Positions 54,205-63,568 of a DNA stretch of 64,000 nucleotides are shown piece after piece. The stretch's first letter is position 1. Each line of letters opens with the position of its first letter. The notes under the pieces were generated by a model. It ran no database searches, was not told the origin of the DNA, and saw nothing but the letters and a program-made list of their open reading frames with translations. Made by a program: the position numbers and the translations under genes. Source of the stretch: Rodentibacter caecimuris (GTDB taxonomy: Bacteria > Pseudomonadota > Gammaproteobacteria > Enterobacterales > Pasteurellaceae); assembly GCF_024622045.1 (NCBI RefSeq), contig NZ_JANKBP010000012.1. The stretch is one strand, 5' to 3'.

Positions 54205-54612
54205 TTACTCCGAATAACCTTCATCTAGTGCTTTTTCCATTGCATCCTGTGCTTGTTGTTGGATTTCCTTCGTTTTATTTTGGAACTCCTCGCTGAAATA
54301 GACATCCTCAAAGGTGCCGCCTTCCTTATCCGTAAACTCCGCAGTAATACGCACCTCTTTGATATGAATATTATTTTCGGCAAGATAAAATGTAACCTCT
54401 CCGGAAGATCCTGCATAAAACCGTTTAATCGGGCGTGCTTGAGCGGAACCCCATTCATACAGGTTAATCACCAGATTATGAGTAGTCGGCTCGGTGCGTC
54501 TAAATTCGGCACAGCTAATACGGTAATAACCTTGGCTAATTTTGCTGTTCCTTGTGAAAACAAAAGTGCGGTCATTTTTCTTGGTATTTCTTACTCTTAA
54601 AAAAACACTCAA
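54205..54612 (-). pseudogene. Orphan effector C-terminal fragment, unit 4
   Basis: Same content and same breakpoint (NSKISQGYY) as the fragment at 52596. The frame is open up to a TTG at 54612 within the spacer, but it has no ATG, because the USS-derived ATG is in another frame here. About 114 residues are effector-derived. Probably not a working protein; it may be translated only to couple the immunity gene. Confidence 0.75.
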
Positions 54613-54630
54613 AATTTTAACCGCACTTTT
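54562..54630. other. Stretched inverted USS spacer 2
   Basis: AAAAGTGCGGTCA and TTAACCGCACTTTT bracket about 45 bases; core sequence is nearly identical to spacer 1. Confidence 0.75.
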
Positions 54631-54656
54631 ACCAAGAGTTAATTTAGATAGGATAA

Positions 54657-55853
54657 CTATTTCTTATTCCTGTACTTGAGTTTCTGAGTTTTCCATTTAT
54701 TTGGTTTGGGTGGTTTAGCACAAGGCTCTACATCTCTTGCCTCATTTCCCCAAGCAATATCGAATCGGTTATAGTGTAATGAACGTACCGGATATTCATA
54801 TAAATTAGGGCAGGGCATCACGCCATAACCCGCTTGAATATTTTCCTCCACCGAGATAATCTTCATATTTTTAAATTTCCACTTTAATCTCATCCCTTCT
54901 TCATAAGTGCCCATCTCAAACGAAGGAAGTGCCGTGATATGAGGGGCTTGTTCGGCAAAGTATTTTTCAATTTCTTTTTCCAACACTTCATCTTTCGGTA
55001 ATTTACGGCAGTATAAGCCACCGTCTATCCAACCGAATAATATCCTTTCCAGATATTCAAAAATACTCGGACGGGTTTCCAGTGCTTTCATCATACTTGC
55101 AATCCGTTCCGGTGGCGTATGAGGGTTCATAAACTCCACTAAAAAACGTTTAAGCAAAGCGCCTTTACTATGTTGGTACATTCTTGGGGAGAGCATAAAA
55201 ATCATAAAAATCATCGGTAACCACATGGTGCGGTCTGACACAATCATTTGTGAACCGCCTCTAAAATTAGCAAAATGTTTTGCTTGTTGATATGGGTGTA
55301 CCCAAAAAAATAATGCACCACCTACAAATGCAAAATATTCGGGTAATGGACGCATTAATTTATTGACTTCGGTTAAATAGAACTTATTGTTAACGGAAGT
55401 GTAAATAATACCTCGCTTGCGATCGAAACGTACCCGGCGTTTGGTTGGCCAGAGGCAGTAGATGAAGAAAAAGATGTACATACATGTAAAAATATAATAG
55501 TAGCCAATAATCCAAGTCGCTTTTTCTTTTCGGTGTTCTTTTATTGATATGAGAAATTCTTCTTTAGTTTCCCCCCATCTTGTTAAATTAGGATCTTTAT
55601 CAGATTTTTCATACTCATATTGTTTTTCAGCCCATTTGTCTGGCATGAATGTCAACTCTAAGTTACGCCAAGTCATTTCTTTGTAGCGAGAATCTATAAA
55701 GCTATAATAAATACCAATTAATAACATTATTCCAAATATAATTTTAATGAAAGCCCATCGTTTTTCTTTCAATTCAATTGTATTTTCATCGGTCTTTCTA
55801 AACCAACTGCGCATTAAACGCTGCTCTTTCGCTGTTAATTCACTTTGCATCAT
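54657..55853 (-). CDS. Membrane immunity-like protein, array copy 3
   Basis: The 398-residue paralogue agrees with copies 4 and 5 from KRRVRFDRKRGIIYT onward and over the first 33 residues. Helix 1 and the periplasmic loop (about 35-120) differ, and helix 2 differs too (IFTCMYIFFFIYCLW). The C-terminus also varies slightly (PCAKPPKPNKWKT). It begins immediately after the stop of the 670-residue effector fragment, so this is the cognate immunity of that effector. Confidence 0.75.
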   Translation of the reverse strand: MMQSELTAKEQRLMRSWFRKTDENTIELKEKRWAFIKIIFGIMLLIGIYYSFIDSRYKEMTWRNLELTFMPDKWAEKQYEYEKSDKDPNLTRWGETKEEFLISIKEHRKEKATWIIGYYYIFTCMYIFFFIYCLWPTKRRVRFDRKRGIIYTSVNNKFYLTEVNKLMRPLPEYFAFVGGALFFWVHPYQQAKHFANFRGGSQMIVSDRTMWLPMIFMIFMLSPRMYQHSKGALLKRFLVEFMNPHTPPERIASMMKALETRPSIFEYLERILFGWIDGGLYCRKLPKDEVLEKEIEKYFAEQAPHITALPSFEMGTYEEGMRLKWKFKNMKIISVEENIQAGYGVMPCPNLYEYPVRSLHYNRFDIAWGNEARDVEPCAKPPKPNKWKTQKLKYRNKK

Positions 55854-57965
55854 TTACTCCGAATAGCCTTCATCTATTGCTTTTTCCATTGCATCCTGTG
55901 CTTGTTGTTGGATTTCCTTCGTTTTATTTTGAAACTCCTCGCTAAAATAAACATCCTCAAAGGTGCCGCCTTCCTTATCCGTAAACTCTGCAATAATACG
56001 CACCTCTTTGATATGAATATTATTTTCGGCAAGGCGGAATGTAACCTCTCCGGAAGATCCTGCATAAAACCGTTTAATCGGGCGTGCTTGAGCGGAACCC
56101 CATTCATACAGGTTAATCACTAGATTATGTGTAGTCGGTTCTGTGCGTCTAAATTCGGCACAGGTAATACGGTAATAACCTTGACTGATTTTGCTGATTT
56201 TTAATCCCGCTTGAATCTCATATTCATAGAGCTCTTTTTCAAAACCTTTGCTAATTAACATATAATCTTCAATTTGTTTATTCATTGGTAGTCCGACACC
56301 TGCAACAGACTCCTCCTGACCGGTAGTAATCAATTCCAGTCTTGCAATATGTTGTTGAGCAATTTCTGCAATTTCCTCGTTAGCTAAAATCTCTGCACGT
56401 TTAATTTGATCATCAATTTTTCTATCTCTACGCTTATTTTCCCAATATAGATACTCAAATGATTTTCCCCAGAATCCTTTTTTCACCCAAGTTTCTAACG
56501 GTGTTGAACCCCACAAAAATATTGAAGCAGTAGCTACCAGCAAAATCACCCAACCGATAGGACCTAAAGTTGGCAATATTGAAAACTTAATAACACTAAG
56601 TCCGAGCATCACTCCCGAAAGCATGATCGCACTGTTCGCTACGATTGATACCTTATCTTCATTAGCTATTGCCTCTTGTAATCCACCCCAAGCAATCACC
56701 ATAGTCAGCCCCCCCCCAACCACCGCAGCTCCTGTATAAGCCAATGCCCGAACACCAATCAGTACCGAACGTGCAGATGCGCCGCTGAGATTTCTTAACA
56801 CATTCATCCCTGCCCCCGGCTTGCCGATTAATTTCAAGGCATACGCCGTATCCGCTGTTCCCACCGAAATATCCAGTATCGCCGTAGTTTTGACTACCAC
56901 CGGGTCTAATGCCAATCTGCCCGCTGCCGTGCGTGCCAATTTTCTCGGTACCGTTAAATCATTATTTAATGATAGTATCCCCGCATAAATCGCCAATACA
57001 CCGCTAAAACCATAATAGCGTTCGCTAAGCTGTATGCGGGTTTCCAAATCCTGAATTTCACCGAGAGTGATTTGACGATAATTGATTAAGTCTTGTTTGA
57101 TTTGGCGGAGTTCTTTTTTAATGGCTTTCTTACCGCCATTGACTCGGCGGTTATCATACTGCCGTGAACGCTCTTCTTTCATCAGCCTGTCTATCTGCTT
57201 ATCCGCCACTTCGGCAAAGAAATAATCGACATTTTTGATTAATTTTTTCTCATCCCAACCATAAATCGCCATTACCTTATCAAACTGTATTTTTCTTAAT
57301 GCCGCTAAATTTGCCACCGTACGTCCGCTGTTCAGATATACATGCTCCATACCTTGGAAATAGCCTTTTAATATATGATGCCGTTGCTGAGGAGGAAGTA
57401 TTTTCATCGCCAGCCCATACACGGCATCAGTCACTTTTTTACTGTGTTCTTTTAGCCAGCCTATTGTAGTTGGGGAATTATTGGCAGGTACCGCATCATC
57501 ACTAAACAAATTTTCTAATAGCTCAACACCGTTAGAGGTGCATTCCAAGCCATAGGTTAAATCCGACAGTAAACGGTAAAACACATAAAAACCACGGTCG
57601 ATACCGTTTTCTAGCGGAGCATAACCAATAATATCGTCAGAAATATTGAAAAATTCTTTAAACGAAGCTCGTTGTGCCAGTTGTATCACTTGCTTCACCA
57701 ATCCGCCTGCCGGTTTTTCATAACGTTCAAAGGGTTCTTTTAACAGTGCCGTCATTTTGCTGTTAAATTCACTCACCAGCCCATCCCGCACGCCTTTTTG
57801 TTCGATTACCCGCTCTTTTTCCTTAAACGGATAGTCTTTTCCTTTGATATCATAGCCAATTTTCGGGTCAATAATATTGCCGATAGTTATCGGATAGGTA
57901 TAACGGGCGTAGTAGGCTTTTTGTTTTTCCGTAAAATCAATGATGAGTTTTTGTAATTCATTTAG
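55854..57965 (-). pseudogene. 5'-truncated VasX/BTH_I2691-like T6SS effector
   Basis: The open frame from GTG 57791 gives 645 residues, but similarity to the intact effector (from its residue 296) continues upstream to 57965 through YPITIGNIIDPKIGYDI, where there is no ATG, GTG or TTG, then a stop. So the first 295 or so residues, including the VasX_N-like delivery part, have been cut off and replaced by a USS spacer. Helices remain at about 259-276, 346-370, 382-402 and 411-428, then the tail seen in orphan fragments 4 and 5. No ribosome site precedes the GTG. Confidence 0.8.
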
Positions 57966-57981
57966 TTAGCTATTGAAAAGG

Positions 57982-58051
57982 AAAGTGCGGTCATTTTTCT
58001 CAGTGTTTTTAGTTCTCATTATAAAATACCTGAATAATCGACCGCACTTTT
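57982..58051. other. Stretched inverted USS spacer 3
   Basis: GAAAGTGCGGTCA and CGACCGCACTTT bracket about 45 bases (CTCAGTGTTTTTAG start). It joins the end of immunity copy 2 to the truncated effector. Confidence 0.75.
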
Positions 58052-58058
58052 ATAAACT

Positions 58059-59177
58059 TTAAAGCTCTTTTCCCTTCACATTTCCTAACTCTTCATCAAA
58101 CACATATTCTGACTTATGCATCGAAACTTCAGGATATTCAAATAAATTTGGACATGGCACTTTAATAAAACCCGCTTTCCGATTTTCATCTTGACTGATG
58201 ATTTTAAATAATGGCGCCCCTTTAAATTTACTGATTTCCGTTGGATAATGCTGTCTACAGGAAGGTAGTGCTCTGATTTTAGGGGCGTCGTTTTTAAAAT
58301 ATTGTGCGATTAATCCCTCTAACTTCTCTTTCTCCGGAAGTCTGCGTGTATATAGTCCTTCATCTATCCAACCGAATAAGAATGAACACAATCGTTCTAT
58401 AAATCCTTTCTTAGTTTCTAATGCGTTCATCATTGCCGAAATTCGCTCTGATGAGGTATTTGGATTCATAAAATCAACCAAATATTTTTTTAAATATCTG
58501 GCTCGATTTTTTCGATGAATATTTATGCAAAAACCACCAAATATGGCAGGGAGATACATTGAATAATCCATAAAAAGTATTCTTGAATGTCTTGCAAGAC
58601 TGCTAAATCGTACTTTATTACTATAGGGATGAATCCAAAATAAGAATGAATTTGAACTAATAAAATATTCAGGCAATGGACACATTAATTTATTAATTTC
58701 CGTGAGATAAAGCCTTCTGTTGGTATAGGTATAAATAATTCCCCGCTTTCGATCAAAACGCACCCGCTTTCCGGATGGGAAAAGGATAATAGCAAGTACA
58801 ACAACATACCAAGCCAGACTTAAATAACCATCCCAAACACGATGTTTATGTCGCTCCCACATCCTTTTCATAAAATCTTCTTTTGTATCTCCATACATTG
58901 TCATATTGGAGTCTGTGTCAGATACAATCTGATTATATTCTTTTTTAAATCTAGTCTCAGGTTGAAAAGAGAATCGTATTTCCTCCCGAAATCTCTCACT
59001 CGAATCTGGTTTAATGAGGTCGTAGTATAGTGGGAGAAGTAATGCTAACGCAATCAACATAAGATTAAATGCACCTTTCCACTTTATTTTTAGCTCAATA
59101 GTATCTTCATCTATTTTGGTAAACCAACGGCGTAATTCACGCTGTTCTTTTTTTGATAAGTCATTTGTAGTTAGCAT
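58059..59177 (-). CDS. Membrane immunity-like protein, array copy 2
   Basis: The 372-residue protein is of the same family but a different subtype from copies 3-5: it starts MLTTNDLSKKEQRELRRWF like copy 1 and shares RVRFDRKRGIIYTY, VDFMNPNTSSERIS, LFGWIDEGLYTRRLP and PCPNLFEYP. Helices lie at about 36-51 and 120-135, with a variable loop between, and the middle part (about 175-225) also differs strongly from copy 1. AAGGACG at the preceding stop codon acts as ribosome site. Confidence 0.75.
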   Translation of the reverse strand: MLTTNDLSKKEQRELRRWFTKIDEDTIELKIKWKGAFNLMLIALALLLPLYYDLIKPDSSERFREEIRFSFQPETRFKKEYNQIVSDTDSNMTMYGDTKEDFMKRMWERHKHRVWDGYLSLAWYVVVLAIILFPSGKRVRFDRKRGIIYTYTNRRLYLTEINKLMCPLPEYFISSNSFLFWIHPYSNKVRFSSLARHSRILFMDYSMYLPAIFGGFCINIHRKNRARYLKKYLVDFMNPNTSSERISAMMNALETKKGFIERLCSFLFGWIDEGLYTRRLPEKEKLEGLIAQYFKNDAPKIRALPSCRQHYPTEISKFKGAPLFKIISQDENRKAGFIKVPCPNLFEYPEVSMHKSEYVFDEELGNVKGKEL

Positions 59178-59189
59178 ATTATTACGTCC

Positions 59190-59456
59190 TTAGTTCATCA
59201 TCGTATGTAAAATATACTCATCACTCGTGTAGCTTGCGGTAAATTCTGTTCCGTCTTTATCGGTAAAAGTGACTTCTAGCTTAACATTTGCTTGTCTGAT
59301 ACCATTTTCAGCTAAGGAGAAAACTAATTCTCGATTCGAGGTCAACTCAATATTCTCTATTTTCCGAGATTTAGCATAAGGAAGATAACAAACAATCTTC
59401 AGATTAGTTAAATTCGGCGTTATTCGCCCAAGCAATACTATTAAAAGTGCGGTCAT
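59190..59456 (-). pseudogene. Orphan effector C-terminal fragment, unit 2
   Basis: From about 59429 this encodes the last 79 or so residues of the intact effector almost unchanged (PNLTNLKIVCYLPYAKSRK...LHTMMN, a handful of differences). The bases before that, including the ATG in MTALL, come from a USS. It lacks everything else. The fragment ends ATGAACTAAGGACG, giving the next immunity gene its ribosome site. Confidence 0.75.
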
Positions 59457-59510
59457 CCTCTCTGTGTTTTTTGCTTCCACAAAATACCTACAAAATAAAC
59501 CGCACTTTTA
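59443..59510. other. Stretched inverted USS spacer 4
   Basis: AAAAGTGCGGTCA and AACCGCACTTTTA bracket about 43 bases, between immunity copy 1 and effector fragment 2. Confidence 0.75.
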
Positions 59511-59518
59511 TAAATAAT

Positions 59519-60658
59519 TTAAACTTCTTTACCTTTTACATTTCCCCATTCCGGATCCGGCATATTAGTCGGTCTATGCATAGAAACTTTTGGATATTCA
59601 TACAAATCAGGACAAGGCACCTTAATAAACCCCTCTTTGCGATTTTGTTCTTGGTTTACGATTACTAGAAAGGGGGCGCCCCAAAACTTATGGACTTCAT
59701 TCTCATATGCCATTCGATAAGATGGTAATACTCGTATTTGAGGGGCGTTTTCTTTAAAGTAGCCTGTTATCATATTTTCCAGCCGTTCTTGTTTGGGTAA
59801 ATTTCTCGTGTATAACCCTTCATCAATCCAACCAAATAAAAATGAATAGAGGTGTTCCTTTAATCCTTTTGGTGCTTCTAATGTATTGACTATTTGGGAT
59901 AATCGTTGAGGTGCAATATTCGGATTCATAAAATCTACGAGACTTTTCTTCAGTATTGGTGCTCTACTTTTCTTATAGGCATTTGGTATTAAAAATACCC
60001 TGCTCCCTAGCTCAAACAAATACATAGAATAATCCGACACAAACACCATTGACCCCAAGGGGAAATGTTTAAGAAATGGTGTGGTATTTTTAAATGGCGG
60101 TAACCAAAAAACGATCCCCCCTCCAGTATTAATAAAGCATTCAGGTAATGGCCTTGCTAATTTGTTTACTTCCATTAAATAAAATTTTTTATTTATATAT
60201 GTATAAATAATTCCACGTTTTCTATCAAAACGCACTCTACGTTTTGTTGGCCAAAATATAATACCGAGCAAAATCACATACCAAGCGAGATTAAGATATC
60301 CATCCCATTTATTCCAGCCCAGTCCTTCTCTCCATTGCCATAAGTTATTTATATACTCTTCTTTAGTTTCATTCCAGATAGTCATATTTGGATTATTTTT
60401 AGATACAACATTACGATACTGTTGTTCAAAATATACATTTGGATTAAATGAAATATGAATCTCATTCCAGAATAGCTCGCTAGAGCTTGGTTTAATAAAG
60501 TCATAATAAAGAGATGGAATTAATGCCAAGATAATTAACACTACATTGATAATTCCTTTACCTTTTATCTTTAACTCAATGGTATCTTCATCTATTTTTG
60601 TAAACCAACGCCGTAATTCTCGTTGCTCTTTTTTTGATAAGTCATTTGTAGTTAGCAT
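59519..60658 (-). CDS. Membrane immunity-like protein, array copy 1 (cognate of the intact effector)
   Basis: The 379-residue protein begins MLTTNDLSKKEQRELRRWFTK and has helices at about 36-51 and 125-140, then RRVRFDRKRGIIYTYINKKF and the shared C-terminal motifs. It starts 12 bp after the intact effector, the classical effector-immunity arrangement. An inner-membrane location suits protection against a membrane-inserting toxin, as TsiV2 does for VasX. Function is inferred. Confidence 0.78.
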   Translation of the reverse strand: MLTTNDLSKKEQRELRRWFTKIDEDTIELKIKGKGIINVVLIILALIPSLYYDFIKPSSSELFWNEIHISFNPNVYFEQQYRNVVSKNNPNMTIWNETKEEYINNLWQWREGLGWNKWDGYLNLAWYVILLGIIFWPTKRRVRFDRKRGIIYTYINKKFYLMEVNKLARPLPECFINTGGGIVFWLPPFKNTTPFLKHFPLGSMVFVSDYSMYLFELGSRVFLIPNAYKKSRAPILKKSLVDFMNPNIAPQRLSQIVNTLEAPKGLKEHLYSFLFGWIDEGLYTRNLPKQERLENMITGYFKENAPQIRVLPSYRMAYENEVHKFWGAPFLVIVNQEQNRKEGFIKVPCPDLYEYPKVSMHRPTNMPDPEWGNVKGKEV

Positions 60659-60670
60659 ATTATTACGTCC

Positions 60671-63568
60671 TTAGTTCATCATCGTATGTAAAATATAATC
60701 ATCGCTAGTATAGTCTGCCGAAAACTCTGTTCCGTCTTTATCCGTAAAAGTGACTTCCAGTTTAATATTTTCTTGTCTGATACCATTTTCAGCTAAGGAG
60801 AAAACTAATTCTCGATTTGGGGTCAATTCAATATTCTCTATTTTCCGAGATTTAGCATAAGGAAGATAACAAACAATCTCCAGATTAGTTAAATTCGGTA
60901 TTGTTCGCCAAAACTCTGCACAGGTCACTTTAAAGCGATCTTTGTTATTCTTTGACATTTGAGTAATTTGCAAACCAAATTGAATAAAATAACCATAGAC
61001 TTCATCCTCAAAACCTTTAGCAACAAGAGAATAGTCTTCATTTGTATGATAAGCACTTACTTTTTCTAATAATTTTGCTTTGTTAATTTGTTCTTCAAGA
61101 TTATTTCTTGGCTGATTTTTCCAGTAATAATAATTAGGTGTTTTTCCCCAAAAACCATTTTTAGCCCAACTCACTAGAGAGCTATCGCCAAAGAATGTTA
61201 CGAGTGTTCCACCAATTAATGCAAGCGCAGCAATTACCCAACCAACATATGGAATCTTTGACAAACCAAACGCAATTGCAACTACACCACTAATAGAACT
61301 ATAGAATAAAAGACGATAACCCCATACGGAAACGTCATCATTATTGGCCTTAGCTTCCTCGATACCGCCCCAAGCCACAACCGCAGTTAATGCGCCTCCA
61401 AGAATCCCTAAGGCTGCATAACCAAACTTTAACGGTTGACCTTTAATCGTTTGCCATATACTTCCGGGACGGTTTTTAAATGTAAAGCCCGTTGGATCAC
61501 GCATTAATCCTGCCGAATGCGATAAATTCATTGTCGCCACAGCCGTGTCCATGATCGCCGCACTTTTTACTAATGCCGGATTTGTTGTCCACTTTCCGGC
61601 ATTAGTTTTTATTGATTTACGTTTTAGCGCCAAATCTTCATTTAACGCAATAAAACCACTAAACACGGCAATGAAGTTTAGTGTCCCGGCATAACTACGA
61701 CTAAACATGAAATCGAAATTCGCTTTCGCTTGGGAAATCGAAGTTGGTTCATGCTCAAATAAGCCTGATAATTGTTTATCTAAGAACCACAAAAAGGTTT
61801 TTCTGTGTGTTGCAGAAAAATCAATATGTTGATTCGGTTTACCGTTTGCTTTATTGGCTGCACGTTCATTCTTTGATAATTGGGATAATTGTTTTTTATT
61901 CTCTTGTAATAGGATTTTATGCAGTTTTTCAAATGCAGCTTTACTTTTTTCTGCATTTCCCCAAACATCGGATATACCTAAAATACTAAAGATCTGTTTT
62001 GCAGTGGTAGTCTTATACAATGCCGCCGATTGTCCAAATACATTTAATCCCGTTTCAAGAAAATCATTAAGTCCTTTGTAAATTCGTTTTGCCACTATCC
62101 ATTTCTCATTGAGCGCAAAACCGATATTCGCTCCCTGCGTCACAATAGGTTGGATAGTTTCCACACCTTTTGAAAGTGATTGTTTTGCCCAATCTAAAAA
62201 CGGCGAAGGGGTATTATGTTTCATGGGGGCATCAAATAAATAGCTCAAATAATCAATGCCATTTGGCGTACTTGATGTGCCGAAAGTAATATCTTTTAAT
62301 TGTTCAAAAAAGCAATAAGCAGTTCGAGACACGCCTTCCATATCTTTACAATCTGTGATTGCTTGCGATATCCCTTTCAAAAATCCCTGAAAGGAGTTTC
62401 GTGAACCTAAGAGCCAAATCTGATCAACCAGTTTTTCCATCGGTTTTTCATAACGTTCAAACGGTTCTCTCAGTAATTCAGTAAGTTTCGCTTTAAATTG
62501 CGGATGTAGTACTTTTTCTACTCCGCGTTGTGCAATGGCACGCTCACTTTCCTTCAAAGGAAATTTTTCCCCTCTTATATCGTAGGCAATTTTAGGATCA
62601 ATGATGTTACCGATGGTTATCGGATAAAGATATTTAGCGTGATAATTCGCTTGTTCTTGGGCTAAATCCAACACAATTTTTTGTAGCTCATGCATTTCAC
62701 CAACAACATCCTGCAACGCAACCATCAATCCCGTTTCTTTGTAATCAGGAAAACCGGATAAAGCACTAGGGATAGCTGTATTTTTGAGTTTTGTGTACCA
62801 ACTTTGCGTTTGCTCGGATAAATCGTTTGATTTATTAAGAGATTGATATTCCAATACATGTATATTGAGGTCTTTTAACGGAGCCGAATGTTTTTTCGGC
62901 GCGCTGACATTGACCGTTGTCATAACTATCTGTCGTAATTTATCGTCTTTTTCAAAGCGTTCAATGATCTCTGACGACCACATATACTCACTATAAGCAA
63001 TATCGACAATATCAACATCTTTATCGACAAATGCGGTATTGAAACTTATTGTGTTAGTCATACAAGGATATTTTGAGGTGTCTATTTTACCTAATGTCCA
63101 ATTTCCATTGGCACCTTTTTCACCCCATTTACAAAGTAAGAAAGAGTCGTTTAATCCGGCATTTTGATAGTCGCTTAGTTGTTCAAATTCACTCGCACTA
63201 TTTATATCGTCACTATGGGTGACATAGCGAAAAACCAGCCATTTGCCTTTATCATCAGTAGAAAATAAACGGTGTTTGGTATGTGCATAGATATAGACAA
63301 AACCTTGGCGGAGTTTCATCAGTGAGTGTACCTCTGATTGCCCGATACCGGCAGGTGCGATCTCAGATAAGTTTTTTATATTTCCCGCTCTTGCCTGCGC
63401 TAAATAATCGATACTTAATCCGTAACGCACTGGATAAAGGGGAATAATCGGTAATTCACATTTGCTGTGTCCGTCTGACAATTCCTGAGCGGCTTGATTA
63501 ATTTTAGCAACATCAAGTTTCATTTTAGGTTTGGTTTGTTTGGTCTGCGTGCTATCTTTCATCTTCAT
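60671..63568 (-). CDS. Intact VasX/BTH_I2691-like T6SS membrane-inserting effector
   Basis: About 965 residues. The N-terminal part has the VasX_N-like signature (CELPIIPLYPVRYGLS near 41-56, then LRQGFVYIYAH near 90), the middle is helical, and helices sit near 632-648, 718-738, 752-772 and 776-797, followed by a cytosol-type tail of about 100 residues (from VTCAEFWRTIPNL). VasX is a colicin-like pore former; pore formation here is inferred. There is no signal peptide. I use the ATG at 63568; an in-frame TTG at 63580 is also possible. The start overlaps the upstream adaptor gene by about 17 bases. Confidence 0.82.
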   Translation of the reverse strand: MKMKDSTQTKQTKPKMKLDVAKINQAAQELSDGHSKCELPIIPLYPVRYGLSIDYLAQARAGNIKNLSEIAPAGIGQSEVHSLMKLRQGFVYIYAHTKHRLFSTDDKGKWLVFRYVTHSDDINSASEFEQLSDYQNAGLNDSFLLCKWGEKGANGNWTLGKIDTSKYPCMTNTISFNTAFVDKDVDIVDIAYSEYMWSSEIIERFEKDDKLRQIVMTTVNVSAPKKHSAPLKDLNIHVLEYQSLNKSNDLSEQTQSWYTKLKNTAIPSALSGFPDYKETGLMVALQDVVGEMHELQKIVLDLAQEQANYHAKYLYPITIGNIIDPKIAYDIRGEKFPLKESERAIAQRGVEKVLHPQFKAKLTELLREPFERYEKPMEKLVDQIWLLGSRNSFQGFLKGISQAITDCKDMEGVSRTAYCFFEQLKDITFGTSSTPNGIDYLSYLFDAPMKHNTPSPFLDWAKQSLSKGVETIQPIVTQGANIGFALNEKWIVAKRIYKGLNDFLETGLNVFGQSAALYKTTTAKQIFSILGISDVWGNAEKSKAAFEKLHKILLQENKKQLSQLSKNERAANKANGKPNQHIDFSATHRKTFLWFLDKQLSGLFEHEPTSISQAKANFDFMFSRSYAGTLNFIAVFSGFIALNEDLALKRKSIKTNAGKWTTNPALVKSAAIMDTAVATMNLSHSAGLMRDPTGFTFKNRPGSIWQTIKGQPLKFGYAALGILGGALTAVVAWGGIEEAKANNDDVSVWGYRLLFYSSISGVVAIAFGLSKIPYVGWVIAALALIGGTLVTFFGDSSLVSWAKNGFWGKTPNYYYWKNQPRNNLEEQINKAKLLEKVSAYHTNEDYSLVAKGFEDEVYGYFIQFGLQITQMSKNNKDRFKVTCAEFWRTIPNLTNLEIVCYLPYAKSRKIENIELTPNRELVFSLAENGIRQENIKLEVTFTDKDGTEFSADYTSDDYILHTMMN

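Larger units (their letters stand above)
51420..54630 (-). repeat. Tandem 1.6-kb effector-tail/immunity repeat
   Basis: Segments 51420-53018 and 53032-54630 have the same order (immunity gene, effector tail fragment, stretched USS spacer) and near-identical sequence, including the same breakpoint at NSKISQGYY and the shared TTACTCTTAAAAAAACACT spacer core. They differ mainly in the immunity loop. This indicates duplication of one unit followed by local divergence or gene conversion. Confidence 0.8.

Noticed and set aside
51420..60675. The repeated effector/immunity units as a CRISPR or Rhs array
   Set aside because: Units are 1.2-3.1 kb with protein-coding homology; no short regular repeats or YD/Rhs motifs.
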